NCBI RefSeq assembly: GCF_029894125.1
Contig: NZ_JARXYZ010000013.1
Span: forward strand, 62,001-126,000
Direction: 5' to 3'
Origin: Kitasatospora sp. MAA19
Lineage (GTDB): Bacteria; Actinomycetota; Actinomycetes; Streptomycetales; Streptomycetaceae
DNA: 64,000 nucleotides
Part shown: piece after piece, positions 41,749 to 49,936 of the stretch
How the letters are laid out: every line of letters starts with the position of its first letter
Numbering within the stretch: position 1 is the stretch's first letter
Program-made: the position numbers and the translations under genes
The notes under the pieces: model-generated
Seen by the model: only the letters and a program-made list of their open reading frames with translations
What the model was told of the DNA's origin: nothing
The model's database searches: none

Positions 41749-41764
41749 AGGGTCCAAAGACCCT
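41749..41764. promoter_or_regulatory. Palindrome AGGGTC-CAAA-GACCCT upstream of hpf
   Basis: A perfect 6-bp inverted repeat with a 4-base centre stands 52 bp upstream of the hpf start. Its shape recalls the GGGAC-N4-GTCCC family of DevR/OsdR dormancy boxes, though the inner bases differ. It lies in the 342-bp divergent gap before the P450-terpene synthase gene, where I see no other feature. Confidence 0.45.
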
Positions 41765-42039
41765 GCCCGCAGGGCCCGGCGCGGATCTTTTCGGCGGGGC
41801 CGTCGCCGCAGGTCAGAGCCCTCCCCGCGGGTAGTCCGAGCGGGCCCGGCTGATCGACCGTTGGAGTGATCCGCCCGCGTTCGGCGCAACGCCCGCCCAA
41901 CCGGCGCGTTTGCCATGACGTGCGCCCTCCAGTCGAGGTGCACGCGGGGCCCGCGCTGGCCGCCCCCGACCTCCCGGCCGGCCCGTCGGCGCCTCCCCCG
42001 GTACCGTCCGCACCAGCTCCTGCGATGAGAGGAACTGTC

Positions 42040-44610
42040 ATGACCCTGATGACCGAGATGCGGAAACGGGACGTCCCCCCGAGAACCGCGCCGCCCGCGC
42101 CCCGCACCACCCGCGCGGCCGTCCCCCCGCTCGCCCCCGGCGCGCTCCCCGGCCTCGGCCACGCGGCCGCCCTGCTGCGCGACCCGCTCGGATTCCTGGG
42201 CTCGCTCTCCCGGCACGGCGGCGTCGTCCGGATCCGGCTCGGGCCGCGCACCGTCTGCGTGGTCACCGACGCCTCGCTGGTCCACACCCTGCTCGTCGCC
42301 CTCGCCTACGACTGCCCGCGCGGCGCCGTCCAGGACACCCTCAAGACGGCCTTCGGCGACGGCCTGCTGATGTCCGAGGGCCAGGCCCACCGGGACCGCC
42401 GCCGGGTCGTCCAACCCGCCTTCGGCCCGGACCGGATGGCCGAGTACGTCGCCGTGATGCACCAGGTCACCGAGGAGCGGGCCGGGCGCTGGCGCCCGGG
42501 ACAGGTCCTCGACGTGGCCAAGGAGATGAACCACCTCGCGCTGGAGATCGTCACCCGCTCGCTGTTCGACGCCCGGCTCAGCGAGGACGCCACGCTGGCC
42601 TTCCACCGGGCGCTGCCGGACATGGTGAAGGGCCAGATCGTCCAGTCCCTCTACCCGCACCCGGCGCTCGCCCGGCTGCCACTGCCGGTCAACCGGCGCT
42701 TCGACGCCGCCGTCCGGGTGCTCAACCGGGTCGTCGACCAGGCCGTCAGCGGACGGCCGACGGACGCCCGGAGCGCCGATGCACCGGCCGCCGGCGGCAC
42801 CGGTTCCACCGGGCGGGGCGGCACCCTGCCCGCACTGCTGCGCGCCGCCACCGACCCGGCCACCGGCCGCCCGCTCACCGAGGCCGACGTCCGGTCCGAG
42901 GCGATCACCATGTTCGGCGCCGGCACCGAGACCGTCTCCACCACGCTGACCTGGCTCCTCGACGAACTCCTGCGCCACCCCGAGGTGGAGGCCAGGGTGC
43001 TCGCCGAACTCGACGAGCACCTGCCGGCCGGCGCCGTCCCCACCCCCGAGGCGCTGGCCAGGCTCACCTACACCCGCAGCGTCACCCAGGAGGTGGTGCG
43101 GCTGCACGCGCCCAACGCCTTCCTGATGCGCACCGCCCAGGTGCCGGTGGAGCTCGGCCCGTACCGGATCCCGGCCGGCACCGAGCTGCTCTACAGCCTC
43201 ACCGCGCTGCACCGCGACCCGCACCGCTACCCGGAGCCGCTGCGCTTCCGTCCGGAGCGCTGGCAGGGCGGCGGCGGGGCCGGGCGGCAGTCCTTCCTTC
43301 CGTTCGGCGCGGGCAAGCACAAGTGCATCGGGGAGGCCTTCGCCTGGGCCGAGCTGACGGTCGCGGCGGCCGCGATCCTGCGCCGCTGGCGGCCGGTGGC
43401 CGTCCCCGGCGCGCGGGCCCGGGAGGTGGTGTGGACGACGGTCCAGGCGCACGGGCTGCGGGTCCGGCTGGACCCGCGCGACGCCCGGCCGCCGCGCCCC
43501 GACAGCCCCCCGGCCGACCGCGCGGCCGTCGAAGCCCCCCCGGCGGGCCGCTGTCCGGTGCGCGTCCCCGGCCTCACCCCGGCACCCGACCCGGCACCCG
43601 ACCCGGCACCCGACCCGCCCCGGACTCCGCGCCGACCCGGCGAACTGCACACCGCCGCGCTGCGGCACGCCGACTGGGCGGTCGGCCGCGGCCTGCTCGC
43701 CCCGGCCGAGCTGCCCGGCTACCGGGCCTACGCCCTCCACGAGTTGATCGGCCACGCCTTCCCGCGGACCCGCGGCGCCGACCTCGACCTGCTGGTCGAC
43801 ATGCTGGGCTGGTTCACCATCCTCGACGACCGCTTCGACGGCCCGCCCGGGCGCCGCCCCGCCGAGGCCCGCGCCGTCGTCGACCCGCTGATCGCCGTCC
43901 TGCACGGCGCCGCCGGCGGCCGACCGGACGCCTCCGGACCGACGGGCGTCCCGACCGGCGACCCGCACGCCATCCCGACGCCCGGCCCGACGCCCGGCCC
44001 GGACGGCCTGCTGCTCGCCGCCTGGCAGGACCTGTGGGAGCGCCAGACCCAGGGCATGTCGCCGCAGTGGCGCGCCCGGGCCGCCCGGGAGTGGCAGGCC
44101 TGCCTGGAGACCTTCCCCACCGAGGCCGGGCACCGCGCCCGCGGCACCGTCCCCGCCCTCGGCCTGCCCGAGACCATGCGGCTGCGCCGCCACAGCAGCT
44201 GCCTCTACCCGTTCACGAACATACTGGAACGGGTCCACGGCGCCGACGCCCCCGCCGCACTCCACGCGGAGCCCGCACTGCACCGGCTGCGCGCCAACAC
44301 CGCCGACGCCGCCACGCTGATCAACGACCTGTACTCGCTGGAGCGGGAGGAACGCCAGAGCGCGGCCGCCTTCAACACCGTCCTCGCCCTGCAGCGGATC
44401 CGAGGCTGCACCCGCAGCCGGGCCGTCGCCGCCGTCCGCGCCCGGGTCGCCCGGCTGCGACGGGAGAACGACGCCCTGCGCAGCGACCTGCGTCGCCGCC
44501 ACCCGGCCGGGCGCTGGTACCTGGACGGCACCCGGGAGCTCGTCGAGGGCGTCCAGGCCTGGACCAGCACCAGCGACCGCTACCTCGTGACGGACCGCCC
44601 GCGCCGCTGA
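42040..44610 (+). CDS. Cytochrome P450 - class I terpene synthase fusion protein
   Basis: A single 856-residue reading frame. Residues about 25-475 are a complete P450: I-helix MFGAGTETVSTTLTW, K-helix ExxR in TQEVVRLHAP, and heme loop FLPFGAGKHKCIGEAF with Cys429. A Pro/Asp/Ala linker (about 480-532, with the repeat APDP three times) follows. Residues about 533-856 are a complete class I terpene synthase: LDDRFD (Asp596, Asp597, Asp600), the Arg-sensor region MRLRRHSS, NSE triad NDLYSLERE (Asn762, Ser766, Glu770) and a C-terminal Arg847-Tyr848 pair. Every catalytic element of both enzymes is present. The ATG at 42040 follows AGAGGAA. It should cyclise a prenyl diphosphate and oxidise the hydrocarbon in one polypeptide. 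No prenyl transferase or redox partner lies adjacent. Confidence 0.95.
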   Translation: MTLMTEMRKRDVPPRTAPPAPRTTRAAVPPLAPGALPGLGHAAALLRDPLGFLGSLSRHGGVVRIRLGPRTVCVVTDASLVHTLLVALAYDCPRGAVQDTLKTAFGDGLLMSEGQAHRDRRRVVQPAFGPDRMAEYVAVMHQVTEERAGRWRPGQVLDVAKEMNHLALEIVTRSLFDARLSEDATLAFHRALPDMVKGQIVQSLYPHPALARLPLPVNRRFDAAVRVLNRVVDQAVSGRPTDARSADAPAAGGTGSTGRGGTLPALLRAATDPATGRPLTEADVRSEAITMFGAGTETVSTTLTWLLDELLRHPEVEARVLAELDEHLPAGAVPTPEALARLTYTRSVTQEVVRLHAPNAFLMRTAQVPVELGPYRIPAGTELLYSLTALHRDPHRYPEPLRFRPERWQGGGGAGRQSFLPFGAGKHKCIGEAFAWAELTVAAAAILRRWRPVAVPGARAREVVWTTVQAHGLRVRLDPRDARPPRPDSPPADRAAVEAPPAGRCPVRVPGLTPAPDPAPDPAPDPPRTPRRPGELHTAALRHADWAVGRGLLAPAELPGYRAYALHELIGHAFPRTRGADLDLLVDMLGWFTILDDRFDGPPGRRPAEARAVVDPLIAVLHGAAGGRPDASGPTGVPTGDPHAIPTPGPTPGPDGLLLAAWQDLWERQTQGMSPQWRARAAREWQACLETFPTEAGHRARGTVPALGLPETMRLRRHSSCLYPFTNILERVHGADAPAALHAEPALHRLRANTADAATLINDLYSLEREERQSAAAFNTVLALQRIRGCTRSRAVAAVRARVARLRRENDALRSDLRRRHPAGRWYLDGTRELVEGVQAWTSTSDRYLVTDRPRR

Positions 44611-44623
44611 GCGGACGGGCCGC

Positions 44624-44779
44624 TCAGTGGCGGCCCCCGAGCGCGAACAGCAGCAGTACGAAGCCGGCGAACAGGTGCGTGGCGAAGATGTAGATCCCGG
44701 CCCGGATGAGCATGGCCTTGCGCCTGCGCTTCTCGTCGCTCGTACCGTCGCTCGTGCTCCGGCGCGTGCTCTCGCTCAT
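44624..44779 (-). CDS. 51-residue single-pass membrane protein (DUF6126-like)
   Basis: A short gene. The product has a charged N-terminus (SDEKRRRKAMLIRAG) and one transmembrane helix (IYIFATHLFAGFVLLLFALGG). The THLFA motif and size fit the DUF6126 family. It ends 13 bp from the convergent P450-terpene synthase gene and precedes nothing else on its strand. Function is unknown. Confidence 0.7.
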   Translation of the reverse strand: MSESTRRSTSDGTSDEKRRRKAMLIRAGIYIFATHLFAGFVLLLFALGGRH

Positions 44780-44823
44780 GGCGGGGGTTCTCCTCGGGTC
44801 GGTCGGCCGGGTCGGGCGCGGGC

Positions 44824-45168
44824 TCAGCGGGCCGGCCGGCCGCCGGGGGCGCGCAGCTCGGTGAGCAGCGCGCCCTGGTCGGTGATCAGCTCGGTCAGGA
44901 TCCGGCGCGCGGCGCGCAGCAGTTCCGCCACGTCCGGGGTGCTGAGCGCGTAGACCACGGTGTTGCCCTCACGGGTGGCCGCGACCAGCTGGGTGCGGCG
45001 CAGCACCGCGAGCTGCTGGGAGAGGTTGGACGGCTCGACCTCGATCTCGGCCAGCAGCTCGCGCACCGGCCGGGGCCCGTCCTGGAGCAGTTCCAGCACC
45101 CGGATCCGGACCGGGTGGCCGAGGGTGCGGAAGAACTCCGCCTTGGCCTGGTACAGCGGGACCGGCAT
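44824..45168 (-). CDS. ArsR/SmtB-family transcriptional regulator
   Basis: A 114-residue winged-helix repressor: FFRTLGHPVRIRVLELL, then EIEVEPSNLSQQLAVLRRTQLV (recognition helix) and GNTVVYALS (wing). No CVC metal motif is present. The ATG at 45168 follows GAGGGAGA. It precedes the 51-residue membrane protein gene on the same strand (44 bp gap), and its own promoter carries a perfect palindrome, so autoregulation is likely. Confidence 0.88.
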   Translation of the reverse strand: MPVPLYQAKAEFFRTLGHPVRIRVLELLQDGPRPVRELLAEIEVEPSNLSQQLAVLRRTQLVAATREGNTVVYALSTPDVAELLRAARRILTELITDQGALLTELRAPGGRPAR

Positions 45169-45253
45169 CGTCCGCGTCTCTCCCTCGGGTACGGCTCGGT
45201 GGGCGTCCGGCCGCGCGTCCACACCGGCGGCCGGCAAGCATCATCGCGACAGA

Positions 45254-45267
45254 TGAAGATTTCTTCA
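45254..45267. promoter_or_regulatory. Palindromic operator of the ArsR gene
   Basis: TGAAGA-TT-TCTTCA is a perfect palindrome 85 bp upstream of the ArsR start. ArsR-type repressors bind such AT-richer inverted repeats. This is the most AT-rich spot of the region. Confidence 0.6.
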
Positions 45268-45385
45268 AGTCGTCACAGCGGGCACCCCGCCGGGCCGTCC
45301 CGGCGGGGCCCCGGGCGCGCCGCACCGGCCGAGCCCGGCCCGGGCGCGTCGCCTCACCTCCAGGGCGGCCCGGGGAACGCCGGAA

Positions 45386-45421
45386 GCCGAGCCCGGGATG
45401 CTGCCAACTCCCGGACTCGGC
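45386..45421 (-). terminator. Terminator hairpin of the secreted-protein gene
   Basis: GCCGAGCCCGGGA (45386-45398) pairs with TCCCGGACTCGGC (45409-45421), with one mismatch and a 10-base loop, 18 bp beyond the stop of the reverse-strand gene at 45440. A second hairpin (45285-45308, 10-bp stem, CCGT loop) lies farther on. Confidence 0.65.
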
Positions 45422-45439
45422 CGTTATGGTGACGTGACG

Positions 45440-45910
45440 TCAGCAGACTACAGGCACATCCACCACGACCGGGGCCGGACCCCGCCAGATCGACTCGACA
45501 CTGAAGGAGGCGTGGACGGTCGAACCGCACGGCGCGGTGGCACTGATGCCGTCGACCCGCACGGTGCTGACCGTGAACACGGTGCGCCCGCTCACCGCAC
45601 CGAGCGACGCGCCACCGGTCACGTCGGCCGACAGGTGGGTCAGTAGCTCCTGCGGCGCCGGCGGCCACGGGGTGCCCGGGGAGGGCGGCCCGGCCAGGCC
45701 GATCTGCCCGTACAGCACGACGCTGCTGCCGGTGACCTCGGCGCAGACCTTGGTCGACAGCCCGGCCTGCAGGCCGTTGTAGCCGCAGGTCGTGACCGTG
45801 GCGGCGACATCGGCGGCGCCACTCGACGGTACGGCGAACGCCGGCACCGGCGCCGAGAGCAGGGCGACGGCACCGGCCGCGCCCGCCGCGATCCGCGTGA
45901 TGCGGTTCAT
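45440..45910 (-). CDS. Small secreted protein of unknown family
   Basis: A 156-residue protein with a clear signal peptide (MNRITRIAAGAAGAVALL, cleavage near AFA-VP). The mature part has four cysteines (TTCGYNGLQ, STKVCAEV, ATAPCGSTV and the very last residue), which could form two disulfides. It has alternating short strands. GAAGGAGGAG precedes the ATG. I do not recognise the family. Confidence 0.75.
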   Translation of the reverse strand: MNRITRIAAGAAGAVALLSAPVPAFAVPSSGAADVAATVTTCGYNGLQAGLSTKVCAEVTGSSVVLYGQIGLAGPPSPGTPWPPAPQELLTHLSADVTGGASLGAVSGRTVFTVSTVRVDGISATAPCGSTVHASFSVESIWRGPAPVVVDVPVVC

Positions 45911-46161
45911 GGACTCCTCCTTCGGAGGGTGTGAGGAACGATCTGGACAGGTGAGGTAGCACATGTGACATTTCATAGGTGCCACGACGAGAACTTTGCC
46001 ATGCGATTCCTATGCCATGACCCGGTTCCGCCTTGGAACTACCAAGGAGACTGAAATCTGTACCTTCGATGGCGCAATCACGCCCCGAGAAGTCAGCGCC
46101 CGCACACCCTTCGTGGCCGGCTGCGCCCGCTGCCGGCCGGGGCCGACCGGGCGCCTCCGGT

Positions 46162-47346
46162 TCAGTGCAGTGCGGCGCGCAGGGCGTCGACGCGGGCGGC
46201 GGCGGCCGTGAAGGCGTCGCGGTCGAGCCGGCCGGAGTCCAGGGCGTCGACGAGGGCCGCGGTGGCGTCCTCGGCCTGCTGCGGGTCGCGGGCGGAGCAG
46301 AGGATGAGGTCCATCCCGGCCTCGGCAGCGGCCACCGCACGGGCGCCGGTGCCGCCGTACGGGGCGAGGGCCTCGGCCTCCAGGGCGTCGGTGACGGTGA
46401 CGCCCCGGAAGCCCAGGCGGCCGCGCAGCTCCCCCTGGACCACGGTGGGCGACAGCCCCGCCGGACGGACCGGGTCGAGCGCCGGGTAGATCGCCCAGGA
46501 AGCCATCACCAGCCGGACGCCCGCCGCGATGGCCGCCCGGTAGGGCGCCTCCCCACGGGCGCGCAGCTCGTCCAAGGGCACGGGCAGGGTGACCGGGCGG
46601 GTGTCGGTGTTCTGGTCGCGAGCGGCGGAGCCGAGCCCGGGGAAGTGCTTGGCCGTGGCGGCGACACCCAGGCCCTGCTGGGCGGCGAGGTAGGCGCTGC
46701 CCAACTCACCGACCCGGGCCGGGTCCTGGCCGAAGGAACGCTCGGCGCGGTCGATGAAGTTGCCCGGGGCGTCGTACACGTCGAGCACCGGCGCGAGGTT
46801 CACGTTGAGCCCGGCGTCCGCAAGCGCGCCGGCCGCGCCGACGCCGGAACGGGCCGCCGCACCGACCGGGTCGGGATCCAACCCTGCCCGGCGGGCGGAG
46901 AGTTCGGGCTCGCCGGGCAGGCGGCGCACCTTGCCGCCCTCCTGGTCGGTCATCAGCAGCAGCTCGCCGGGCGCCGGCGAGTCCGCCGCCGCCTGCCGCA
47001 ACTGTGCGACGGCCTCGGCGAGTTGCGCCGGGCTCGTGACGTTCTCCGCGAACAGGATGACGCCGGCCGCCCGCCCCTCCCGGATCGTCTGCAGCACGCC
47101 CGGAGGCGGCGTCGGACCGGCGTAGGACAGCACGATCCGGCGCCCGGCGAGCTGCCGTGAATCCTGATCGGCCATCGCCGTCGTCCCCTCCGCCGTCCCG
47201 CCCGTCGTCCCGTTCACGGGCGTACCCCGCCGCAGCAGGTCGGCATCACGGCGCACCGGCGCCGCCTCGCCCGGAACCGGCCCGAGCATGGCCGCCAGCA
47301 CCACCAGCACCGCTCCGAGCTGAACGGTGCGCCCGAGCCTGGCCAT
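46162..47346 (-). CDS. GH3-family beta-N-acetylhexosaminidase, secreted
   Basis: A 394-residue enzyme with a signal peptide (1-29). The GH3/NagZ signatures are visible: MTDQEGGKVRRLPGEPE, VNLAPVLDV, KHFPGLGSAARDQN (the histidine loop) and the nucleophile Asp in GVTVTDALEAEAL. It should release N-acetylglucosamine from muropeptides or chitin fragments. The ATG at 47346 has GGGAGA seven bases upstream; a GTG one codon earlier is too close. GlcNAc release is of note given the DasR-like sites in region 1. Confidence 0.88.
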   Translation of the reverse strand: MARLGRTVQLGAVLVVLAAMLGPVPGEAAPVRRDADLLRRGTPVNGTTGGTAEGTTAMADQDSRQLAGRRIVLSYAGPTPPPGVLQTIREGRAAGVILFAENVTSPAQLAEAVAQLRQAAADSPAPGELLLMTDQEGGKVRRLPGEPELSARRAGLDPDPVGAAARSGVGAAGALADAGLNVNLAPVLDVYDAPGNFIDRAERSFGQDPARVGELGSAYLAAQQGLGVAATAKHFPGLGSAARDQNTDTRPVTLPVPLDELRARGEAPYRAAIAAGVRLVMASWAIYPALDPVRPAGLSPTVVQGELRGRLGFRGVTVTDALEAEALAPYGGTGARAVAAAEAGMDLILCSARDPQQAEDATAALVDALDSGRLDRDAFTAAAARVDALRAALH

Positions 47347-47419
47347 CACGTCTCCCTGCGGTCGGCAGTGGGATACGGTCCGTCAGCGTACCCAGCCCGG
47401 GCGCAGCCGGCGACCGGGC

Positions 47420-47530
47420 GAAGCCACCCGGGCTGCCTTCGACCAGGGCGTCGCCGACCTGCGGCGCGCAGCCGAGCCGGGCGGCATGTTCCACTACACC
47501 CTCTTCAAGGCCGTGGCGGTCAGCCCGTAG
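47420..47530 (+). pseudogene. 3 prime remnant of a SAM-dependent methyltransferase gene
   Basis: The last 36 codons read AFDQGVADLRRAAEPGGMFH followed by YTLFKAVAVSP and a TAG. This is the typical C-terminus of a class of actinobacterial methyltransferases (FhYTLFKAxA). The frame upstream (47350-47420) runs into the promoter of the reverse-strand GH3 gene and holds no methyltransferase sequence. The gene has lost its front part. Confidence 0.6.
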
Positions 47531-47552
47531 CGCCGGCGGGAGGGCCGCCCGG

Positions 47553-48056
47553 CTACCGCTCCTCCGGGCTGTCGCCGAGGGCGACCAGCAGGGTGCGCAT
47601 GGCGTCGACGAGGGCGGCGGCCTGGGCCTCGTCGAGGCCGGCCAGGATGCGGCGCTCGGTGGCGAGGTGGTCGGGCAGGGCGCGGTCGATCAGGTCGTGG
47701 CCCTCGGGGGTGAGGGCGACCTCGCGGCTGCGGCCGTCCACGTCGCTGGCGGTGCGGGTGACCAGGCCGCGGGCCTCCAGCCGGTCGAGGCGCTGGGTGA
47801 TGGCGCCGGAGGTGACCATCGCGGACTGCATCAGCCCGGTGGGGGTGAGGCGGTACGGCGGGCCGCTGCGTTTCAGCGTGGCGAGGACGTCGAAGGAGGC
47901 GGCGTCCAGGCCGTGGTCGCCGAAGGTGCGCTTGAGCTCCACATCCACCAGGCGGTAGAGGCGCTTGAGCCGGCCGAGCACCTCCATCGGGGAGACGTCC
48001 AGGTCGGGGCGCTCGACCGCCCATTGCGCGACTACTCGGTCCACATGATCTGCCAC
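47553..48056 (-). CDS. MarR-family transcriptional regulator
   Basis: A 167-residue winged-helix regulator: FGDHGLDAASFDVLATLKRS, LTPTGLMQSAMVTSGAITQR (recognition helix) and LVTRTASDVDGRSREVALTPEG (wing). I chose the GTG at 48056, because longer in-frame readings cross the operator at 48088; no start has a good ribosome binding site. It diverges from an EamA transporter gene with three copies of its likely operator in between. Confidence 0.85.
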   Translation of the reverse strand: MADHVDRVVAQWAVERPDLDVSPMEVLGRLKRLYRLVDVELKRTFGDHGLDAASFDVLATLKRSGPPYRLTPTGLMQSAMVTSGAITQRLDRLEARGLVTRTASDVDGRSREVALTPEGHDLIDRALPDHLATERRILAGLDEAQAAALVDAMRTLLVALGDSPEER

Positions 48057-48087
48057 GGGTTCAGGGTAGGGGATTCCGCCGATATTC

Positions 48088-48175
48088 CTTAGCGATGAGG
48101 TAACTGTGAGCCACGTCACCCCCGCAGAGAGATGAAAGATGCCTTAGCGCTGAGATACATTGGCTTAGTGCTAAG
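48088..48175. promoter_or_regulatory. Three copies of a MarR-type operator
   Basis: CTTAGCGATGAG (48088-48099), CTTAGCGCTGAG (48143-48154) and CTTAGTGCTAAG (48164-48175) share the core CTTAGYGMTRAG; the third is perfectly palindromic and the last two start 21 bp apart. They flank a TACATT -10 box (48156-48161) for the transporter and precede the regulator gene, so both genes should be repressed. Confidence 0.68.
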
Positions 48176-49121
48176 AAATCGCCTCGGAATCGTGCTGGTG
48201 ACCGCCATAGCCCCCGCCGTCTGGGGGTCGACCTACATCGTCACCACCGAACTGCTCCCGCCCCATCGCCCGCTCCTCGCGGCCGTCCTCCGGGCCCTGC
48301 CCGCCGGGCTGCTGCTGATCGCGCTGACCCGCCGCCTGCCGCAGGGCAGCTGGTGGTGGCGCTCGCTGGTCCTCGGCGCGCTCAACATCGGCGCCTTCCT
48401 CGCCCTCCTGTTCATCGCCGCCTACCGCCTCCCCGGCGGGGTCGCCGCCACCGTCGGCGCCGTCCAGCCGCTGATCACCGCCGGGCTCTCGGCCGCGCTG
48501 CTCGGCGACCGGCTCACCCTGCGGACCGTCCTGTCCGGCATCGCGGGCGTCGCCGGCGTCAGCCTGCTGGTCCTGCGGGCCAACGCACAGCTGGACGTCG
48601 TCGGCGTGGTCGCGGCGCTCGCCGGCGCGGTGGTCATGGCCACCGGCGTCGTCCTCTCCAAGCGCTGGACATCCCCCGCCCCGCTGCTCGCCACCACCGG
48701 CTGGCAGCTCACCGCCGGCGGACTGCTGCTGGTGCCGGTCGCGCTGCTCGTCGAGGGCGGCCCGCCCTCCCATCTCACCGCCGCCAACCTGCTCGGCTAC
48801 GGCTACCTCAGCCTGATCGGTGCGGCGCTCACGTACGCGCTCTGGTTCCGCGGGATCCGGGCGCTGCCGCCGACCTCGGTCTCCTTCCTCTCCCTGCTCA
48901 GCCCGGTGGTCGCCACCGCGATCGGCTGGCTGGCCCTCGGGCAGGACCTCAGCCCGCTCCAGGCGCTCGGGGCGCTGATCGTCCTCGGCTCGCTGGTCGC
49001 GGCCCAGACCCAGCGGCGCCGCGCCACCCCCGCGCCCGCCGCGCAGGCCGCCGCCCAGCCCACCCCCACGCAGGCCGCCGACCCGCAGGCCGCACCCCCG
49101 ACCGTCCGCGAGAACGCCTGA
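48168..49121 (+). CDS. EamA/DMT-family transporter
   Basis: A 317-residue protein with ten hydrophobic segments in two EamA repeats (AIAPAVWGSTYIVTTELLPP opens the first). It exports small metabolites or drugs. The GTG at 48168 is preferred: the -10 TACATT ends seven bases upstream, giving a leaderless message, and starting at ATG 48132 would add two rare TTA leucine codons made from the operator. The C-terminus is an Ala/Pro/Gln-rich tail. The NAD(P)-binding gene follows after 77 bp. Confidence 0.88.
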   Translation: MLRNRLGIVLVTAIAPAVWGSTYIVTTELLPPHRPLLAAVLRALPAGLLLIALTRRLPQGSWWWRSLVLGALNIGAFLALLFIAAYRLPGGVAATVGAVQPLITAGLSAALLGDRLTLRTVLSGIAGVAGVSLLVLRANAQLDVVGVVAALAGAVVMATGVVLSKRWTSPAPLLATTGWQLTAGGLLLVPVALLVEGGPPSHLTAANLLGYGYLSLIGAALTYALWFRGIRALPPTSVSFLSLLSPVVATAIGWLALGQDLSPLQALGALIVLGSLVAAQTQRRRATPAPAAQAAAQPTPTQAADPQAAPPTVRENA

Positions 49122-49198
49122 TCCCGCCCCCGGGACGCCCCCTGACGTTCCACGAAGTCCCGCGAAGTCCCACGAAGCCCCGCCCGAGGAGAACCTTC

Positions 49199-49837
49199 AT
49201 GCGCATCACCGTGTTCGGCGCCACCGGCAACGTCGGCGGCCGGGTGGTGGCCGAGGCGCTCGCCCGCGGCCACCAGGTGACCGCCGTCGTCCGCGACCCC
49301 GCCAAGCCGCACGGTCTGCCGTCCGCCGCCGCCCTCACCGTCGGCGACGCCCGCAACGCCGAGGACGTCGCACGCATAGCCGCCGGACAGGACCTGGTGA
49401 TCACCGCCACCCGCCCGGCACCCGGCAGCGAGCACGAGTTGCCCGCCGCCACCCGGGGCCTGCTGGCCGGCCTCGCCGGGACGGGCGTGCGCCTGCTCGC
49501 CGTCGGCGGCGCGGGCAGCCTCACCATCCCCGGCCGCGGCGGCCTGACCGTCGTCGAGGACCCCGGCCTGCCCGCCGAGATCCTGCCGATCGCCCGGGCC
49601 TGCGGCGAGCAGTTCGACCTCTACCGCGCCGACGCCCACGTCGACTGGACCTACCTCAGCCCCGCCGCCGTGCTCGAACCCGGCGAGCGCACCGGCCGCT
49701 TCCGACTCGGACGGGACGAACTGCTGGTCGACGCCGACGGCCTCTCGGCGATCTCCATGGAGGACCTCGCCGTCGCCCTGCTCGACGAGGCCGAGCAGCC
49801 CGTCCACCGCCGCACCCGCTTCACCGCCGCGTACTGA
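49199..49837 (+). CDS. NAD(P)H-binding (atypical SDR) oxidoreductase
   Basis: A 212-residue Rossmann protein: MRITVFGATGNVGGRVVAEAL (GxxGxxG) with ALTVGDARNAEDV after it, as in NmrA/YwnB-like azoreductase or flavin reductase-like proteins. GAGGAG precedes the ATG. It probably forms an operon with the EamA transporter under MarR control, suggesting a stress or xenobiotic response. Confidence 0.88.
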   Translation: MRITVFGATGNVGGRVVAEALARGHQVTAVVRDPAKPHGLPSAAALTVGDARNAEDVARIAAGQDLVITATRPAPGSEHELPAATRGLLAGLAGTGVRLLAVGGAGSLTIPGRGGLTVVEDPGLPAEILPIARACGEQFDLYRADAHVDWTYLSPAAVLEPGERTGRFRLGRDELLVDADGLSAISMEDLAVALLDEAEQPVHRRTRFTAAY

Positions 49838-49936
49838 CCGGGGGCGGGCCGCAGGTCCGGGGTGTACCCAGCACCACCCCGGACACGGAACCTCGCATGA
49901 TCGACCGTCAGAGCGCACTCGGACAGGATCGTTCCC

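Noticed and set aside
40963..44502. A 1179-codon reverse frame across the P450-terpene synthase gene
   Set aside because: Only its last 244 residues (HPF protein) look real; the rest is low-complexity Gly/Arg/Ala antisense to a gene with full catalytic motifs.
48132..48167. Longer N-terminus of the EamA transporter
   Set aside because: It would put two TTA codons and two operator copies inside the gene and starts ahead of the likely -10 box.
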